Positions 49,847 through 58,530 of a stretch of DNA of 64,000 nt are shown here, piece after piece; position 1 is the stretch's first letter, and every line of letters begins with the position of its first letter. The stretch spans positions 62,001-126,000 of the forward strand of contig NZ_PJME01000004.1 of assembly GCF_002954775.1 (NCBI RefSeq), given 5' to 3'. The position numbers and the translations under genes are program-made. Under the pieces are notes generated by a model. The model made no database searches and was not told the origin of the DNA. It saw only the letters and a list, made by a program, of their open reading frames with translations. The DNA is from Streptomyces geranii. Its GTDB lineage: Bacteria; Actinomycetota; Actinomycetes; Streptomycetales; Streptomycetaceae.

Positions 49847-50635
49847 GTGGTGACCTGGTCGATGATGCTCGCCGGGCTGACCGCCGGTCTGTTGATCGCG
49901 GCGGTGACCGCACCGGTGGGGGTCTCGGGCGCGGTGTTCCTGCTGCCGGTCCAGTTGAGCGTGTTCGGTGTCCCCAGCCCCGCGGTCACGCCCACGAACC
50001 TGTTGTTCAACGTCGTGGCCGGACCTGGTGCCCTGCTCCGCTACCGCCGCGAGGGCACGCTGTACGGTCCGCTGACCCGCCGACTGGTGGCGGGCACCCT
50101 GCCGGGCGTGGTCATCGGCGCCGTGGTGCGGGTCTTCGCGGTTCCCGGGGCGGGGATCTTCCGCCTGCTGGTCGCCTGTCTGCTGCTGCCGCTCGGCCTG
50201 TGGCTCATCGCGCGTACGTTGCGGAAGCCCGCCCGGCAGCTCCCGGCAGCGCCGCCCTCGCCTCGCACCGTCACCGGTCTGGCGCTGGTCGTGGGAATCG
50301 TCGGCGGGATCTACGGCATCGGCGGCGGCTCCATCGTCGGACCGATCCTGGTCGGCCGCGGCATGCCCGTCACCCAGGTCGCGCCGGCCGCCCTGGCCTC
50401 GACCTTCGCGACCTCCTCGGTGGGTGCGGCGGCCTTCGCCCTGCTCTCCCTCACCGGCTCCGGAGACATCGCGCCGGACTGGTACCTGGGCCTGGCCTGC
50501 GGCCTCGGCGGGCTGGTGGGCGGTTACCTCGGCGCGCACCTCCAACCTCGGCTGCCCGAGACGGCGTTGCGCCTGATGCTCGGCACCCTGGCCGCCGCCC
50601 TGGGCGTTCTGTACGCCGTCCAGTCACTGCGCTGA
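49847..50635 (+). CDS. TauE/SafE family (DUF81) membrane permease
   Basis: A 262-residue membrane protein with about seven to eight helices and the paired TauE/SafE repeats (VGVSGAVFLLPVQLSVFGVPSPAVTPTNLLFNVVAGPGALLRY and GIYGIGGGSIVGPILVGRGMPVTQVAPAALAST). Family members export sulfite or organosulfonates. GTG 49847 or 49850 with GGGGG upstream is preferred to the TTG at 49820. The direct physiological partner is not visible. Confidence 0.8.
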   Translation: MVTWSMMLAGLTAGLLIAAVTAPVGVSGAVFLLPVQLSVFGVPSPAVTPTNLLFNVVAGPGALLRYRREGTLYGPLTRRLVAGTLPGVVIGAVVRVFAVPGAGIFRLLVACLLLPLGLWLIARTLRKPARQLPAAPPSPRTVTGLALVVGIVGGIYGIGGGSIVGPILVGRGMPVTQVAPAALASTFATSSVGAAAFALLSLTGSGDIAPDWYLGLACGLGGLVGGYLGAHLQPRLPETALRLMLGTLAAALGVLYAVQSLR

Positions 50636-50760
50636 CAGACCCGTCCCGGTGACGGTCTCGCCGCACGCCTCCGTCTCGGCGAGGTGACCGGCACCAGCGG
50701 GTGCTGACATCATTCGCACCCGATGCCGTCGTGAGACACCTGAGACACGAGGGGCCTCTG

Positions 50761-51045
50761 ATGTCCGACAAGCCCTCCGTGCTGTTCGTCTGTGTCCAGG
50801 TCGGCATCGACATCTCCGCCGAGGTCCCGAAGACGCTCACCGTGGACGCGGTCAAGGAGTCGGACGTCTGCGTCACCATGGGCTGCGGCGACACCTGCCC
50901 CGTCTTCCCCGGCAAGCGCTACCTCGACTGGACCCTGGACGACCCGGCGGGCCGCACCGTCGACGACGTCCGCCCCATCCGCGACGACATCGAGCGCCGC
51001 GTCCGCGGCCTTCTCGACGACCTCGGAGTCCCGGCCCGGCACTGA
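50761..51045 (+). pseudogene. arsC: arsenate reductase (LMW-phosphatase type) with the catalytic loop deleted
   Basis: A 94-residue in-frame product that begins like thioredoxin-coupled ArsC (MSDKPSVLFVCV) and then jumps directly to QVGIDISAEVPKTLTVDAVK, the second half of the family, including SDVCVTMGCGDTCPVFPGKR (redox cysteines) and YLDWTLDDPAG. The family runs about 135-140 residues. The missing ~43 residues include the rest of the CX5R phosphate loop (after the first Cys) and the following helix, so arsenate cannot be bound. The deletion is in frame, with the junction near 50803. Presumably inactive; no other ars gene is nearby. Confidence 0.75.
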
Positions 51046-51122
51046 CCACGCGAGACGAACGGCGGCCGGACACGCGCAGCCGCACCCGCACCGGGAACTG
51101 GTCCGAGCGGCGCCCCGCACGG

Positions 51123-51614
51123 ATGATGTCCGACATGCGCATCCGTATCGACGCCGTCGACCTTCCCGGCCGCACCTGCCCACCCGGAGCGTTCCCCGGC
51201 GACGACGCCTCGGCCTACCGAGACATCCACGTCGCCGTGCAACGCCGGGACCGTCCGGCCGAACTCCTCGGCCTCAAGCCCGGCGACGCCGCCACGGCGA
51301 CCTGGACCCTGGAGTGCACCACGGCGGCCTCACCCGACGGCACCGACGTCAAGGGCCCCTACGTGCAGGGCCGTCCCGGAGGCCGGTTCATCTACCTCTC
51401 CTGGGGCAGCGTCGACGGCTCCGGCACCTTCACGATGTTCCGCCGCGCCAAGCTGATGCTCGACGCCGTGCCCGCCGACGTACTCGACGCCGCCGCGTCC
51501 ACCGGTCTGCTCGTGGGCCGCCTCGGACTGACCGACGCACGCGGCGGACCCCTGTGCGCACGGGTCGTACCGCCGCGCATCACCTGGACCGCCGAACCCG
51601 CCAGCCCCGTTTAA
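51123..51614 (+). CDS. DUF5990 family protein
   Basis: A 163-residue protein with the DUF5990 hallmarks I know: MRIRIDAVDLPGRTC, DIHVAVQRRDRPAELLGLKPGD, KGPYVQGRPGGRFIYLSWGSVDGSG and MFRRAKLMLDAVP. Beta-rich, cytoplasmic, unknown function. ATGs at 51123, 51126 and 51135 are all possible, with no clear ribosome site. The region after it (51615-51877) is less GC-rich than its surroundings and should hold the promoter of the next operon. Confidence 0.75.
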   Translation: MMSDMRIRIDAVDLPGRTCPPGAFPGDDASAYRDIHVAVQRRDRPAELLGLKPGDAATATWTLECTTAASPDGTDVKGPYVQGRPGGRFIYLSWGSVDGSGTFTMFRRAKLMLDAVPADVLDAAASTGLLVGRLGLTDARGGPLCARVVPPRITWTAEPASPV

Positions 51615-51877
51615 CCTGCTGAATCTCCATGAATTGGCATGCCGGTTCGAAAAGCCTTGAGCAGCGCGGCAAGTACCCTTCTCCAAGGCAGCACTGCACT
51701 CCGCGCATTCGATTTGCCTCACAGGTAACTCGGCGCCCCTGCAACGGCACTTGGCGTGAGAACTACGTAACTCCGCTTTATTCCGGATGACGCCGTTCGG
51801 TAATTCACGCTGGCTGAAGTGGTCGTCAGAAGCAGCGGCGAGGTGACCGAACCTCGGCGCCTCGCATGGAGGATTTC

Positions 51878-52183
51878 ATGCCTGAGCTGTATTTCCATGT
51901 GCGCTGGCCCGACGGAGAGACCCAGCGCTGCTATTCGCCCTCCACGGTAATCGAGCACTACCTCACCCCCGGCGGAGTCTACGAACTCGGCGACTTCCTG
52001 GAGCGCAGCCGGACAGCGCTCGGAATCGCGAGCGACCGGGTGCGCGAGAAGTACGGATTCGCCTGCACCGGCGCCTCCGACCAGTTGGCGCAGCTTGAGC
52101 TGACCGCCGCCGCGTACGCATCCCTCGACGGGGCCGAGGTCGCCGTCGAGGCACTGAGCAACGCCGACGGGAGCGTCCGGTGA
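51878..52183 (+). CDS. MSMEG_0570 family nitrogen starvation response protein
   Basis: A 101-residue small protein ([40 protein letters not shown]). This family is always encoded in the MSMEG_0565-0572/Nit1C cluster, and the name reflects induction under nitrogen starvation; activity unknown. GGAGG at six bases fixes ATG 51878. It heads the operon and overlaps the next gene by 4 bases. Confidence 0.85.
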   Translation: MPELYFHVRWPDGETQRCYSPSTVIEHYLTPGGVYELGDFLERSRTALGIASDRVREKYGFACTGASDQLAQLELTAAAYASLDGAEVAVEALSNADGSVR

Positions 52184-53526
52184 GCGCGCCCGGGCTCGCC
52201 GGGGCCCACTACCCCGTGGCGGTCGTCGGCGGCGGCCAGGCCGGTCTGTCGGTCAGCTACTGCCTGCGCGAGCGCGGTATCGAGCACGTCGTCGTCGAGC
52301 GGAACCGGGTCGGCCACGAGTGGCGTGAGCGCCGCTGGGACTCCTTCTGTCTGGTCACGCCCAACTGGCAGTGCAAACTGCCCGGTTACCCCTACCAGGG
52401 CGACGACCCCGACGGCTTCATGGTCCGCGACGAGATCATCCGGTATCTGGAGGGGTACGTCGCCTTCTTCCGACCCCCGCTGATCGAGGGCGTCTCCGTC
52501 ACCGGACTGCGCCGAGGCGTCGGCGGTGTCTTCGAACTGTCCACCAGCGAGGGCGAGTTCACCGCCGACCAGGTCGTCGTGGCCGCCGGGCCCTACCACA
52601 CCCCGTCCGTCCCGAGGATGGCCGAACGGCTGCCCGCGGGCGTCGAGCAGCTCCACTCCTCCCGCTACCGCAACCCCGGCCAACTCCCCGAGGGCGCAGT
52701 CCTGGTGGTCGGCACCGGACAGTCCGGCTGCCAGATCGCCGAGGACCTCCACCTCGCCGGCCGCCAGGTCCATCTGGCCGTCGGCAGCGCACCCCGCGTC
52801 GCCCGCTTCTACCGGGGCCGGGACTGTGTCGCCTGGCTCGACGACATGGGCCACTACGGCAGGGGCATCGACGAGTTCGACGACGCGGGCGCCGTCCGGA
52901 TGCGGGTCAACCACTACGTCACCGGTCGCGACGGCGGCCGTGACATCGACCTGCGTGCCTTCGCCCGCGACGGAATGCGGCTGCACGGGCGGCTCACGGG
53001 CATCACCGGCACCGGCACCGGCGATGCCGACGGTTTCGACCGTACGCGCCTGGAGTTCGCCGACGATCTCAAGGTCAACCTCGACCGGGCGGACGCCGTC
53101 GCCGAGGGCATCAAGGACGGCATCGACGCCCACATCACCGCACAGGGGATCGACGCCCCCGAGGAGCCTCGCTACGTACCCGTGTGGGAGCCCTCCGAAC
53201 AGGCGTCCTCCCTGGACCTGGCGGCGGCCGGCATCACCTCCGTCGTCTGGTCCACCGGGTTCACCCGCGACCACCGCTGGGTCGAGATACCCGCGTTCGA
53301 CGGCCGCGGCTACCCCATGCACTGGCGGGGCGCGACCAGCACCCCCGGCCTGTACTTCCTCGGCCTGCCCTGGCAGTACTCCTGGGGCTCCGGACGCTTC
53401 GAAGCGGTGGGCAGGGACGCCGAGTTCCTCGCCAACCACATCGACGTCTCGCGCCGGATGGCCGACGTCTGCGGCACCCTCACCGGCGCCCCCAGCGAAC
53501 TCGCCTCCGCACTCCCCATCGGCTGA
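52180..53526 (+). CDS. MSMEG_0569 family flavin-dependent oxidoreductase
   Basis: A 448-residue flavoprotein monooxygenase-like enzyme with an N-terminal FAD motif [17 protein letters not shown] (residues ~9-25), a second Rossmann motif [15 protein letters not shown] (NADPH, ~180-195) and a C-terminal [18 protein letters not shown]. It is related to class B flavin monooxygenases. In the Nit1C cluster it may oxygenate a nitrogen compound on the cyanide or nitrile assimilation route; the reaction is unproven. GTG 52180 overlaps the preceding stop. Confidence 0.88.
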   Translation: MSAPGLAGAHYPVAVVGGGQAGLSVSYCLRERGIEHVVVERNRVGHEWRERRWDSFCLVTPNWQCKLPGYPYQGDDPDGFMVRDEIIRYLEGYVAFFRPPLIEGVSVTGLRRGVGGVFELSTSEGEFTADQVVVAAGPYHTPSVPRMAERLPAGVEQLHSSRYRNPGQLPEGAVLVVGTGQSGCQIAEDLHLAGRQVHLAVGSAPRVARFYRGRDCVAWLDDMGHYGRGIDEFDDAGAVRMRVNHYVTGRDGGRDIDLRAFARDGMRLHGRLTGITGTGTGDADGFDRTRLEFADDLKVNLDRADAVAEGIKDGIDAHITAQGIDAPEEPRYVPVWEPSEQASSLDLAAAGITSVVWSTGFTRDHRWVEIPAFDGRGYPMHWRGATSTPGLYFLGLPWQYSWGSGRFEAVGRDAEFLANHIDVSRRMADVCGTLTGAPSELASALPIG

Positions 53527-53542
53527 AGGAGGCACCCAGCCC

Positions 53543-54358
53543 ATGGTCTTCGACGCACACCGCCACATCGGTGTCCTGCCCGCCTACCCCTTCTACGGCG
53601 GACCGCCCGTCAACCCCGACACCACCGCCCGCGCCACCGTCAAGCAGCTCATCACCGACCTCGACGCCGAGGGCACCGAACGCGCCCTGGTCATCCCCAA
53701 CTACGGCGTCCCCGACCCCGATCTCGCCTTCTCCTTCAACGAGTTGGCGATCGAGGCCGCCCAGACCGACGACCGCATCCGGGCCGGCCTCTGGGTCTCC
53801 CCACGCCCCGAGGACGAACACCGCACCGCACGCGCCCTCGCCCTGGCGGGCGAACGGGGCGTGAAGGCCCTGAAGTTGAGCTTCCTGCTCGGCGGACGCC
53901 CGACCGACCCGGCCTGCCGCCCGATGCTGGACCGCATCTTCCAGGTGGCCGAGCAGAACAACCTGGTCGTCCACGTCCACACCTCGCCCGGTGCCGCCTC
54001 CGACATCGACGAGGTCGGCCACCTCGTCGACTGGTACGCGGACCAGGTCCCCGTCCATCTCGTGCACTTCGGCGGCGGGATGAGCGGCCACATCAAGCTC
54101 GTCGGCTCCCGGTTCTTCGACTGGATCACCGCCGGCAAGCGCGTCTACACCGACCTCTCCTGGGCCATCGGCTTCACACCCCGCTGGCTGGCCCAGGAGA
54201 TCGAGCGCCGCGGCATCGGCCACGACCGGGTGCTCTTCGCCAGCGACCAGCCGTGGGGCGACTTCACGGGCGAGTACGCCCGCCTCGCCGAAGCGACCGG
54301 CGGCGGCGAACTCGGCGAACTCGTCTTCCGGGACACGTTCGCCGCGCTCTACGACTGA
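53543..54358 (+). CDS. amidohydrolase-2 family protein of the Nit1C-type cluster
   Basis: A 271-residue TIM-barrel amidohydrolase. The first metal motif is DAHRHIG (residues 4-10), where Arg replaces the residue between the two histidines. [19 protein letters not shown] and [11 protein letters not shown] (catalytic Asp) follow. It probably hydrolyses an amide, imide or carboxylated intermediate released by the oxidoreductase. ATG 53543 has AAGGAGG 12 bases upstream. Confidence 0.82.
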   Translation: MVFDAHRHIGVLPAYPFYGGPPVNPDTTARATVKQLITDLDAEGTERALVIPNYGVPDPDLAFSFNELAIEAAQTDDRIRAGLWVSPRPEDEHRTARALALAGERGVKALKLSFLLGGRPTDPACRPMLDRIFQVAEQNNLVVHVHTSPGAASDIDEVGHLVDWYADQVPVHLVHFGGGMSGHIKLVGSRFFDWITAGKRVYTDLSWAIGFTPRWLAQEIERRGIGHDRVLFASDQPWGDFTGEYARLAEATGGGELGELVFRDTFAALYD

Positions 54359-54400
54359 CCCCACCCACCCTCGACACCCAACGCCTACCGGGAGACAGCC

Positions 54401-54931
54401 ATGTCCGAAACCGTCGTCACCGCCGAACTCTCCGACGTCGAGCAGAAGTCCCTCGACGAGATCCCGCACCCCTCGCTCCCCGAGGGCACCAGCATCTACG
54501 GCTCCACCAAGGTCTTCCCCGACTACCAGGCCGAGGACGGCGAGACCTACTTCACCCTCGTCCACGGCATCGCCCACGAGTCCTCGGTCTCCTTCGTCGC
54601 CGTCCTCCAGGCGACCCGCGCCCTGCGCAAGGGCTTCGAGACCGCCATCTACTTCTACGGCCCGGGCTCCCTCAACTGCCTTGCCACCCGCGGCTTCCCG
54701 ACCGTCGGCAACTCCGCCTTCCCCGGCGAGCACAACATCAACAACCAGCTCAAGACGTTCATCGCCGAGGGCGGCAAGGTCTTCTGCTGCCGCTTCGGAC
54801 TGTCCCTGCACGGCGCCCGCGAGGAGGACCTCATCGAGGGCGTCATCCCCACCCACCCCCTGGACGTCCAGGACGCGCTGATCCACTACGCCCGCAAGGG
54901 CGCCATCATCAACTCCACCTACCAGCTGTAA
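54401..54931 (+). CDS. MSMEG_0572/Sll0783 family nitrogen starvation response protein
   Basis: A 176-residue protein (FVAVLQATRALRKGFETAIYFYGPGSLNCLATRGFPTVGNSAFPGEHNINNQLKTFIAEGGKVFCCRFGLSLHGAREEDLIEGVIPTHPLDVQDALI). Sll0783 in Synechocystis is strongly induced by nitrogen starvation and is needed for normal PHB accumulation there. The fold resembles DsrE-like proteins (inference from the alternating pattern). It lies 42 bases after the amidohydrolase. Confidence 0.88.
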   Translation: MSETVVTAELSDVEQKSLDEIPHPSLPEGTSIYGSTKVFPDYQAEDGETYFTLVHGIAHESSVSFVAVLQATRALRKGFETAIYFYGPGSLNCLATRGFPTVGNSAFPGEHNINNQLKTFIAEGGKVFCCRFGLSLHGAREEDLIEGVIPTHPLDVQDALIHYARKGAIINSTYQL

Positions 54932-54941
54932 GGGGCGGGCC

Positions 54942-56039
54942 GTGAGCGTTGGCACCAACACAGCGGTGGACGTGCGGATCATGACCCGGGCCGAACTCGC
55001 CCTGCGCGGAGTGGCGTTGGACGCGCCCGTGCGACGGCCGGACGGCGCGGGACCCAGCGACGACGGGCACGTCCTTGTCGACGGTGCCAACGCCGCGCTG
55101 CCCACCAACCCCGACAGCCCCTACTCCGTACGCGACGGCAAGGTCTGGCTCGGCGACGAGACCGGCCGGCTCACGGACACGGGCCTGACCCTGACCGCCG
55201 TACACCGCCCCAGGTTCTACGACCTGACAACGGCCGACGGCACCCGCTACGAGCGGATCGCCCGCCTCCACGGCTCGGACGTCCTGGCCACCACCGTCGT
55301 CCAGACCTGCATCCGCTACGCGGAGTCCGACCGCTGCCGCTTCTGCACCATCGAGGAGTCGCTGCGCTCGGGCGCCACGGTCGCCGCCAAGACGCCCGCC
55401 CAGCTCGCCGAAGTCGCGGAAGCGGCGGTGCGGTTGGACGGCGTCAGGCAGATGGTGATGACCACCGGCACGACGACCGGCCCGGACCGGGGCGCCCGCA
55501 ACCTCGTACGGTCGGTGAGGGCGGTACTGGAAGCCGTACCGGGCCTGCCGATCCAGGTGCAGTGCGAGCCGCCCGGAGACCTGGTGTGGATACGGGAGTT
55601 GCACGACGCCGGAGCCACCGCCATCGGCATCCATGTCGAATCGCTGGACGACGAGGTGCGCCGCCGCTGGATGCCCGGCAAGTCCACGGTCCCCATGGCG
55701 GACTACGAGGCCGCGTGGGACGAGGCGGTCCGGGTCTTCGGACCCAACCGGGTCTCCACCTACCTTCTCGTCGGCCTCGGCGAGGACCCCGACGAACTCG
55801 TCGCGGGCGCGGGGGAGTTGATCGACCGGGGCGTGTACCCCTTCGTCGTCCCCTTCCGCCCGATGGGCGGCACCCTCGCCGCCCGCGACGGGATCACCGC
55901 CCCGAGCGCCGAGTCGCTGCGCCACGTCACCGAGGGCGTCGCCGCGAAACTGCGCGCCGCCGGGATGAGCGGCGCCGACCAGAAGGCCGGCTGCGCCGCC
56001 TGCGGGGCGTGCAGTGTCCTGCGGACCGCGGGCGGGTGA
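54942..56039 (+). CDS. MSMEG_0568 family radical SAM protein
   Basis: A 365-residue radical SAM enzyme. The cluster ligands have unusual spacing: Cys123, Cys132, Cys135 (CX8CX2C in TCIRYAESDRCRFCTIEES) instead of CX3CX2C. SAM-binding and barrel motifs follow (MTTGTTTGPDRGARNL, GIHVESLDDEVRRRWMPGKS). The C terminus is cysteine-rich (QKAGCAACGACSVL), perhaps for an auxiliary cluster. GTG 54942 has AAGGGG upstream. The stop overlaps the next gene by 4 bases. Confidence 0.88.
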   Translation: MSVGTNTAVDVRIMTRAELALRGVALDAPVRRPDGAGPSDDGHVLVDGANAALPTNPDSPYSVRDGKVWLGDETGRLTDTGLTLTAVHRPRFYDLTTADGTRYERIARLHGSDVLATTVVQTCIRYAESDRCRFCTIEESLRSGATVAAKTPAQLAEVAEAAVRLDGVRQMVMTTGTTTGPDRGARNLVRSVRAVLEAVPGLPIQVQCEPPGDLVWIRELHDAGATAIGIHVESLDDEVRRRWMPGKSTVPMADYEAAWDEAVRVFGPNRVSTYLLVGLGEDPDELVAGAGELIDRGVYPFVVPFRPMGGTLAARDGITAPSAESLRHVTEGVAAKLRAAGMSGADQKAGCAACGACSVLRTAGG

Positions 56040-57685
56040 GGGCCGTGTACCTCGACGGTTCCGTCGTCGTGCCGGCCGGGGACGGGCCGCAGGACATCCT
56101 CGCCCTGCTGGGCGACCGCAGCACACTCGCCCGGCTGCTGCCCGCCTTCCGCGTCGAGCAGGCGGCCGGCACGGCGGACCTGGCCGCCTACCGGCGCCTC
56201 CGCCGCGACGTCTTCGTCCACGAGCAGGGGCTCTTCGCCCACCACGACCTGGACGACCGCGACAGCGACCCCCGGACCGTCGTCCTGGTCGCACGGGACC
56301 CGGAGGGCACGGTGGTCGGCGGAGTACGGCTCGGCCCGGTCGCCGACGGCCCCGACATCGGCTGGTGGGCGGGCGGCCGACTGGTAGTCGCCCGCGGCGC
56401 CCGAGGCCCGCACGGCATCGGCGCGGCCCTGGTCCGCGCGGCCTGCGCACGAGCGGAGACGGAGGGCGCCCTGCGCTTCGACGCGACCGTCCAGCTTCGC
56501 AACGAGGTCCTCTTCCGACGGCTCGGCTGGCACCGGGTACGAACGACAACGGTCGCGACCACACCACACGTACTGATGCGCTGGCCGATCACCCGCATAA
56601 CGAACCTCGCAACAACCACCAAGTCCCCCCTAGGACACCTCCTGACGCTCCTAGCCTCCGGCCCAGCCAGGGGCGCGGGGAACTGCGCGACCAGCCCCCA
56701 CGGACCTGCAGCGAACGAACGGCCCGGCGACCCCGGCTGCCCCTGCGCCGAGTCGCCGAAGCCGGACGCGCACCCCACCAGGGGCGCGGGGAACTGCGCG
56801 ACCAGCCCCCACGGGCCCGCAGTGAACGAACTGCCGTGCGGCCCCCGCATCCCCTTCGCCCTCGGCGCCCCCCGCTTCGTGGGCGACGACGGAGCCCCAG
56901 TCCCAGGCACCGACCTCATCGCCGCCTGCGACGCCATCGTCCCCTCCATGGTCGAGCGCGACCCCGACTGGGCAGGCTGGTGCGCCGTCCTCGTCAACGT
57001 CAACGACCTTGCGGCGATGGGCGCTTCACCGGTCGGCCTCCTCGACGCCGTAGGCGCGAAAGACGTCGCCCACGCCCGACAGATCCTCACCGGACTCGCC
57101 CGCGCCGCACACGCGTACGGCGTCCCCGTGCTCGGCGGGCACACCCAACTCGGCGTCCCCGCCGCCCTGTCGGTGACCGCCCTCGGCCGCACCGCACACC
57201 CCGTCCCGGGCGGCGGCGGACGCCCAGGACACGCCGTACGGCTCACCGCAGACCTCGGCGGCGACTGGCGTACGGGCTACCGGGGCCGCCAATGGGACTC
57301 GTCGACTCACCGCCGTACGGACGAACTGCGCGCCATGACCGGCGCGGTGGCCGCCGCACGGCCCGCCGCCGCGAAGGACGTGTCGATGGCCGGTATCGCC
57401 GGCACCCTCGGCATGCTCGCCGAGGCGAGCGGCTGCGGGGCCGTGCTCGACGTCGCCGCCGTGCCCCGGCCGGGGACCGCGACCACCGGCGACTGGCTGA
57501 CCTGCTTTCCCGGCTTCGCCATGCTCACCACCGACGAACCCGGCGCCCCACCGCTCCCCGCCGGGCCCGCGACGGGCGCCGTCTGCGGGGAGTTGACGGA
57601 CGGACAAGGCGTCGGGCTGCGCTGGCCCGACGGAGAGATCACCGAAGCGGTCGCCTCCACGGTGACCGGGATGGGGACCGCATGA
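56036..57685 (+). CDS. MSMEG_0567 family GNAT acetyltransferase-AIR synthase-like fusion
   Basis: A 549-residue fusion. Residues ~30-190 are a GNAT domain (AAYRRLRRDVFVHEQGLF-type opening, GGVRLGPVADGPDIGWWAGGRLVVARGARGPHGIGAALV) like Sll0786. Residues ~270-549 resemble the PurM/AIR synthase fold like Sll0787 (VLVNVNDLAAMGASPVGLLD, VLGGHTQLG, MAGIAGTLGMLAEASGCGAVLDV). The linker (~200-265) contains two in-frame copies of a 51-base dispersed repeat and is richer in Thr, Asn and Cys than the domains. GTG 56036 overlaps the radical SAM stop (GTGA); GTG 56045 is possible. Synechocystis has the two domains as separate genes. Confidence 0.88.
   Translation: MRAVYLDGSVVVPAGDGPQDILALLGDRSTLARLLPAFRVEQAAGTADLAAYRRLRRDVFVHEQGLFAHHDLDDRDSDPRTVVLVARDPEGTVVGGVRLGPVADGPDIGWWAGGRLVVARGARGPHGIGAALVRAACARAETEGALRFDATVQLRNEVLFRRLGWHRVRTTTVATTPHVLMRWPITRITNLATTTKSPLGHLLTLLASGPARGAGNCATSPHGPAANERPGDPGCPCAESPKPDAHPTRGAGNCATSPHGPAVNELPCGPRIPFALGAPRFVGDDGAPVPGTDLIAACDAIVPSMVERDPDWAGWCAVLVNVNDLAAMGASPVGLLDAVGAKDVAHARQILTGLARAAHAYGVPVLGGHTQLGVPAALSVTALGRTAHPVPGGGGRPGHAVRLTADLGGDWRTGYRGRQWDSSTHRRTDELRAMTGAVAAARPAAAKDVSMAGIAGTLGMLAEASGCGAVLDVAAVPRPGTATTGDWLTCFPGFAMLTTDEPGAPPLPAGPATGAVCGELTDGQGVGLRWPDGEITEAVASTVTGMGTA
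56669..56830 (+). repeat. two in-frame copies of a dispersed Streptomyces repeat inside the fusion-protein linker
   Basis: Copy 1 (56669-56719) and copy 2 (56780-56830) are 51 bases each with only three differences. They are spaced 111 bases apart, so both translate as RGAGNCATSPHGPA-x-NE. The core AGGGGCGCGGGGAACTGCGC is a sequence I recognise as a common intergenic repeat in Streptomyces. Here it lies inside an open reading frame and keeps the frame. Confidence 0.8.
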
Positions 57686-58530
57686 CCACCCTGCGTATGG
57701 CGGCCGTGGCCGCCGAGTTCGGCCGCGACCTCGAAGAGGACTTCGCGACCGCCGAGCGGCTGATCAAGGAGGCCAGGGAGGAAGGCGTACGTCTGCTCGC
57801 CCTCCCGGAGGCCTGCCTCGGCGGCTATCTGCTCAGCCTCGACGACGCCGACGCCCTGGACGAGGGCCCGCCCGCGCTCGCCCTCGACGGTCCCGAGATC
57901 GCCCGACTGGCAGCCCTGGCCGGGGAGATGACCGTCGTCGCGGGCTACTGCGAAGCCGCCGGAGACACCCGCTACAACAGCGTCGTCTGCGTCAACGGCG
58001 ACGGTGTCCTCGGCAACCACCGCAAGGTGCATCAGCCGCTCAGCGAGGACGCCAGCTACGCCTCCGGGGACCGGTTCCACGCCTTCGACACCCCGGTCGG
58101 CCGGATCGGCATGATGATCTGCTACGACAAGGCATTCCCGGAGTCGGCCCGTGCGCTCGCCCTCGACGGCGCCGAGATCGGTGTCGTCGTCTCCGCCTGG
58201 CCGGGCGCACGGACCAACGCCGTCACCGATCTCGTCAACGACCGCTGGAAGCGGCGTTTCGACCTGTTCGACCGGGTCCGCGCCCTGGAGAACCAGATCG
58301 TGTGGATCTCCGCCAACCAGGCGGGTACCTTCGGGTCGCTACGCTTCGTCGGCAGTGCCAAGATCGTCGACCCCGGTGGTGAGATCCTCGCCGACACCGG
58401 TGTCGAAGCCGGTCTGGCGGTCGCCGAACTCGACGTCGCCCAGGCCCTGGAGACCGCCCGGCGTTCCATGGGGCATCTGCGCGACCGGCGCCCGGAAACC
58501 TACACATACGCAGGAGCAGTCACCGCATGA
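57682..58530 (+). CDS. carbon-nitrogen hydrolase (nitrilase superfamily), catalytically complete
   Basis: A 282-residue nitrilase-superfamily enzyme with the catalytic triad Glu43 (LLALPEACLGGY), Lys115 (NHRKVHQ) and Cys147 (MMICYDKAFPE). It hydrolyses a nitrile or amide C-N bond. It occupies the place of the branch-1 nitrilase (Nit6803/NitC, ~340 residues) in the Nit1C cluster but is shorter and lacks that enzyme's CWEH signature, so it is more like amidase-type carbon-nitrogen hydrolases. ATG 57682 overlaps the previous stop (ATGA), and its own end overlaps the next paralogue. Confidence 0.9.
   Translation: MTTLRMAAVAAEFGRDLEEDFATAERLIKEAREEGVRLLALPEACLGGYLLSLDDADALDEGPPALALDGPEIARLAALAGEMTVVAGYCEAAGDTRYNSVVCVNGDGVLGNHRKVHQPLSEDASYASGDRFHAFDTPVGRIGMMICYDKAFPESARALALDGAEIGVVVSAWPGARTNAVTDLVNDRWKRRFDLFDRVRALENQIVWISANQAGTFGSLRFVGSAKIVDPGGEILADTGVEAGLAVAELDVAQALETARRSMGHLRDRRPETYTYAGAVTA

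Noticed and set aside
51615..51877. GlnR box upstream of the nitrogen-starvation operon
   Set aside because: GTAAC occurs at about 51725 and 51768, but no GTnAC-n6-GAAAC arrangement is found on either strand, so I do not claim a GlnR site.
51719..51958. 79-residue minus-strand open frame before the Nit1C-type operon
   Set aside because: It overlaps the start of the MSMEG_0570-type gene in antisense, has no ribosome site and no recognisable sequence.
57682..58530. Naming this gene as the Nit6803/NitC cyanide-type nitrilase
   Set aside because: It has the superfamily triad, but its length and the ICYDKAFPE context differ from the CWEH-type branch-1 enzyme. Only the broader family is supported.
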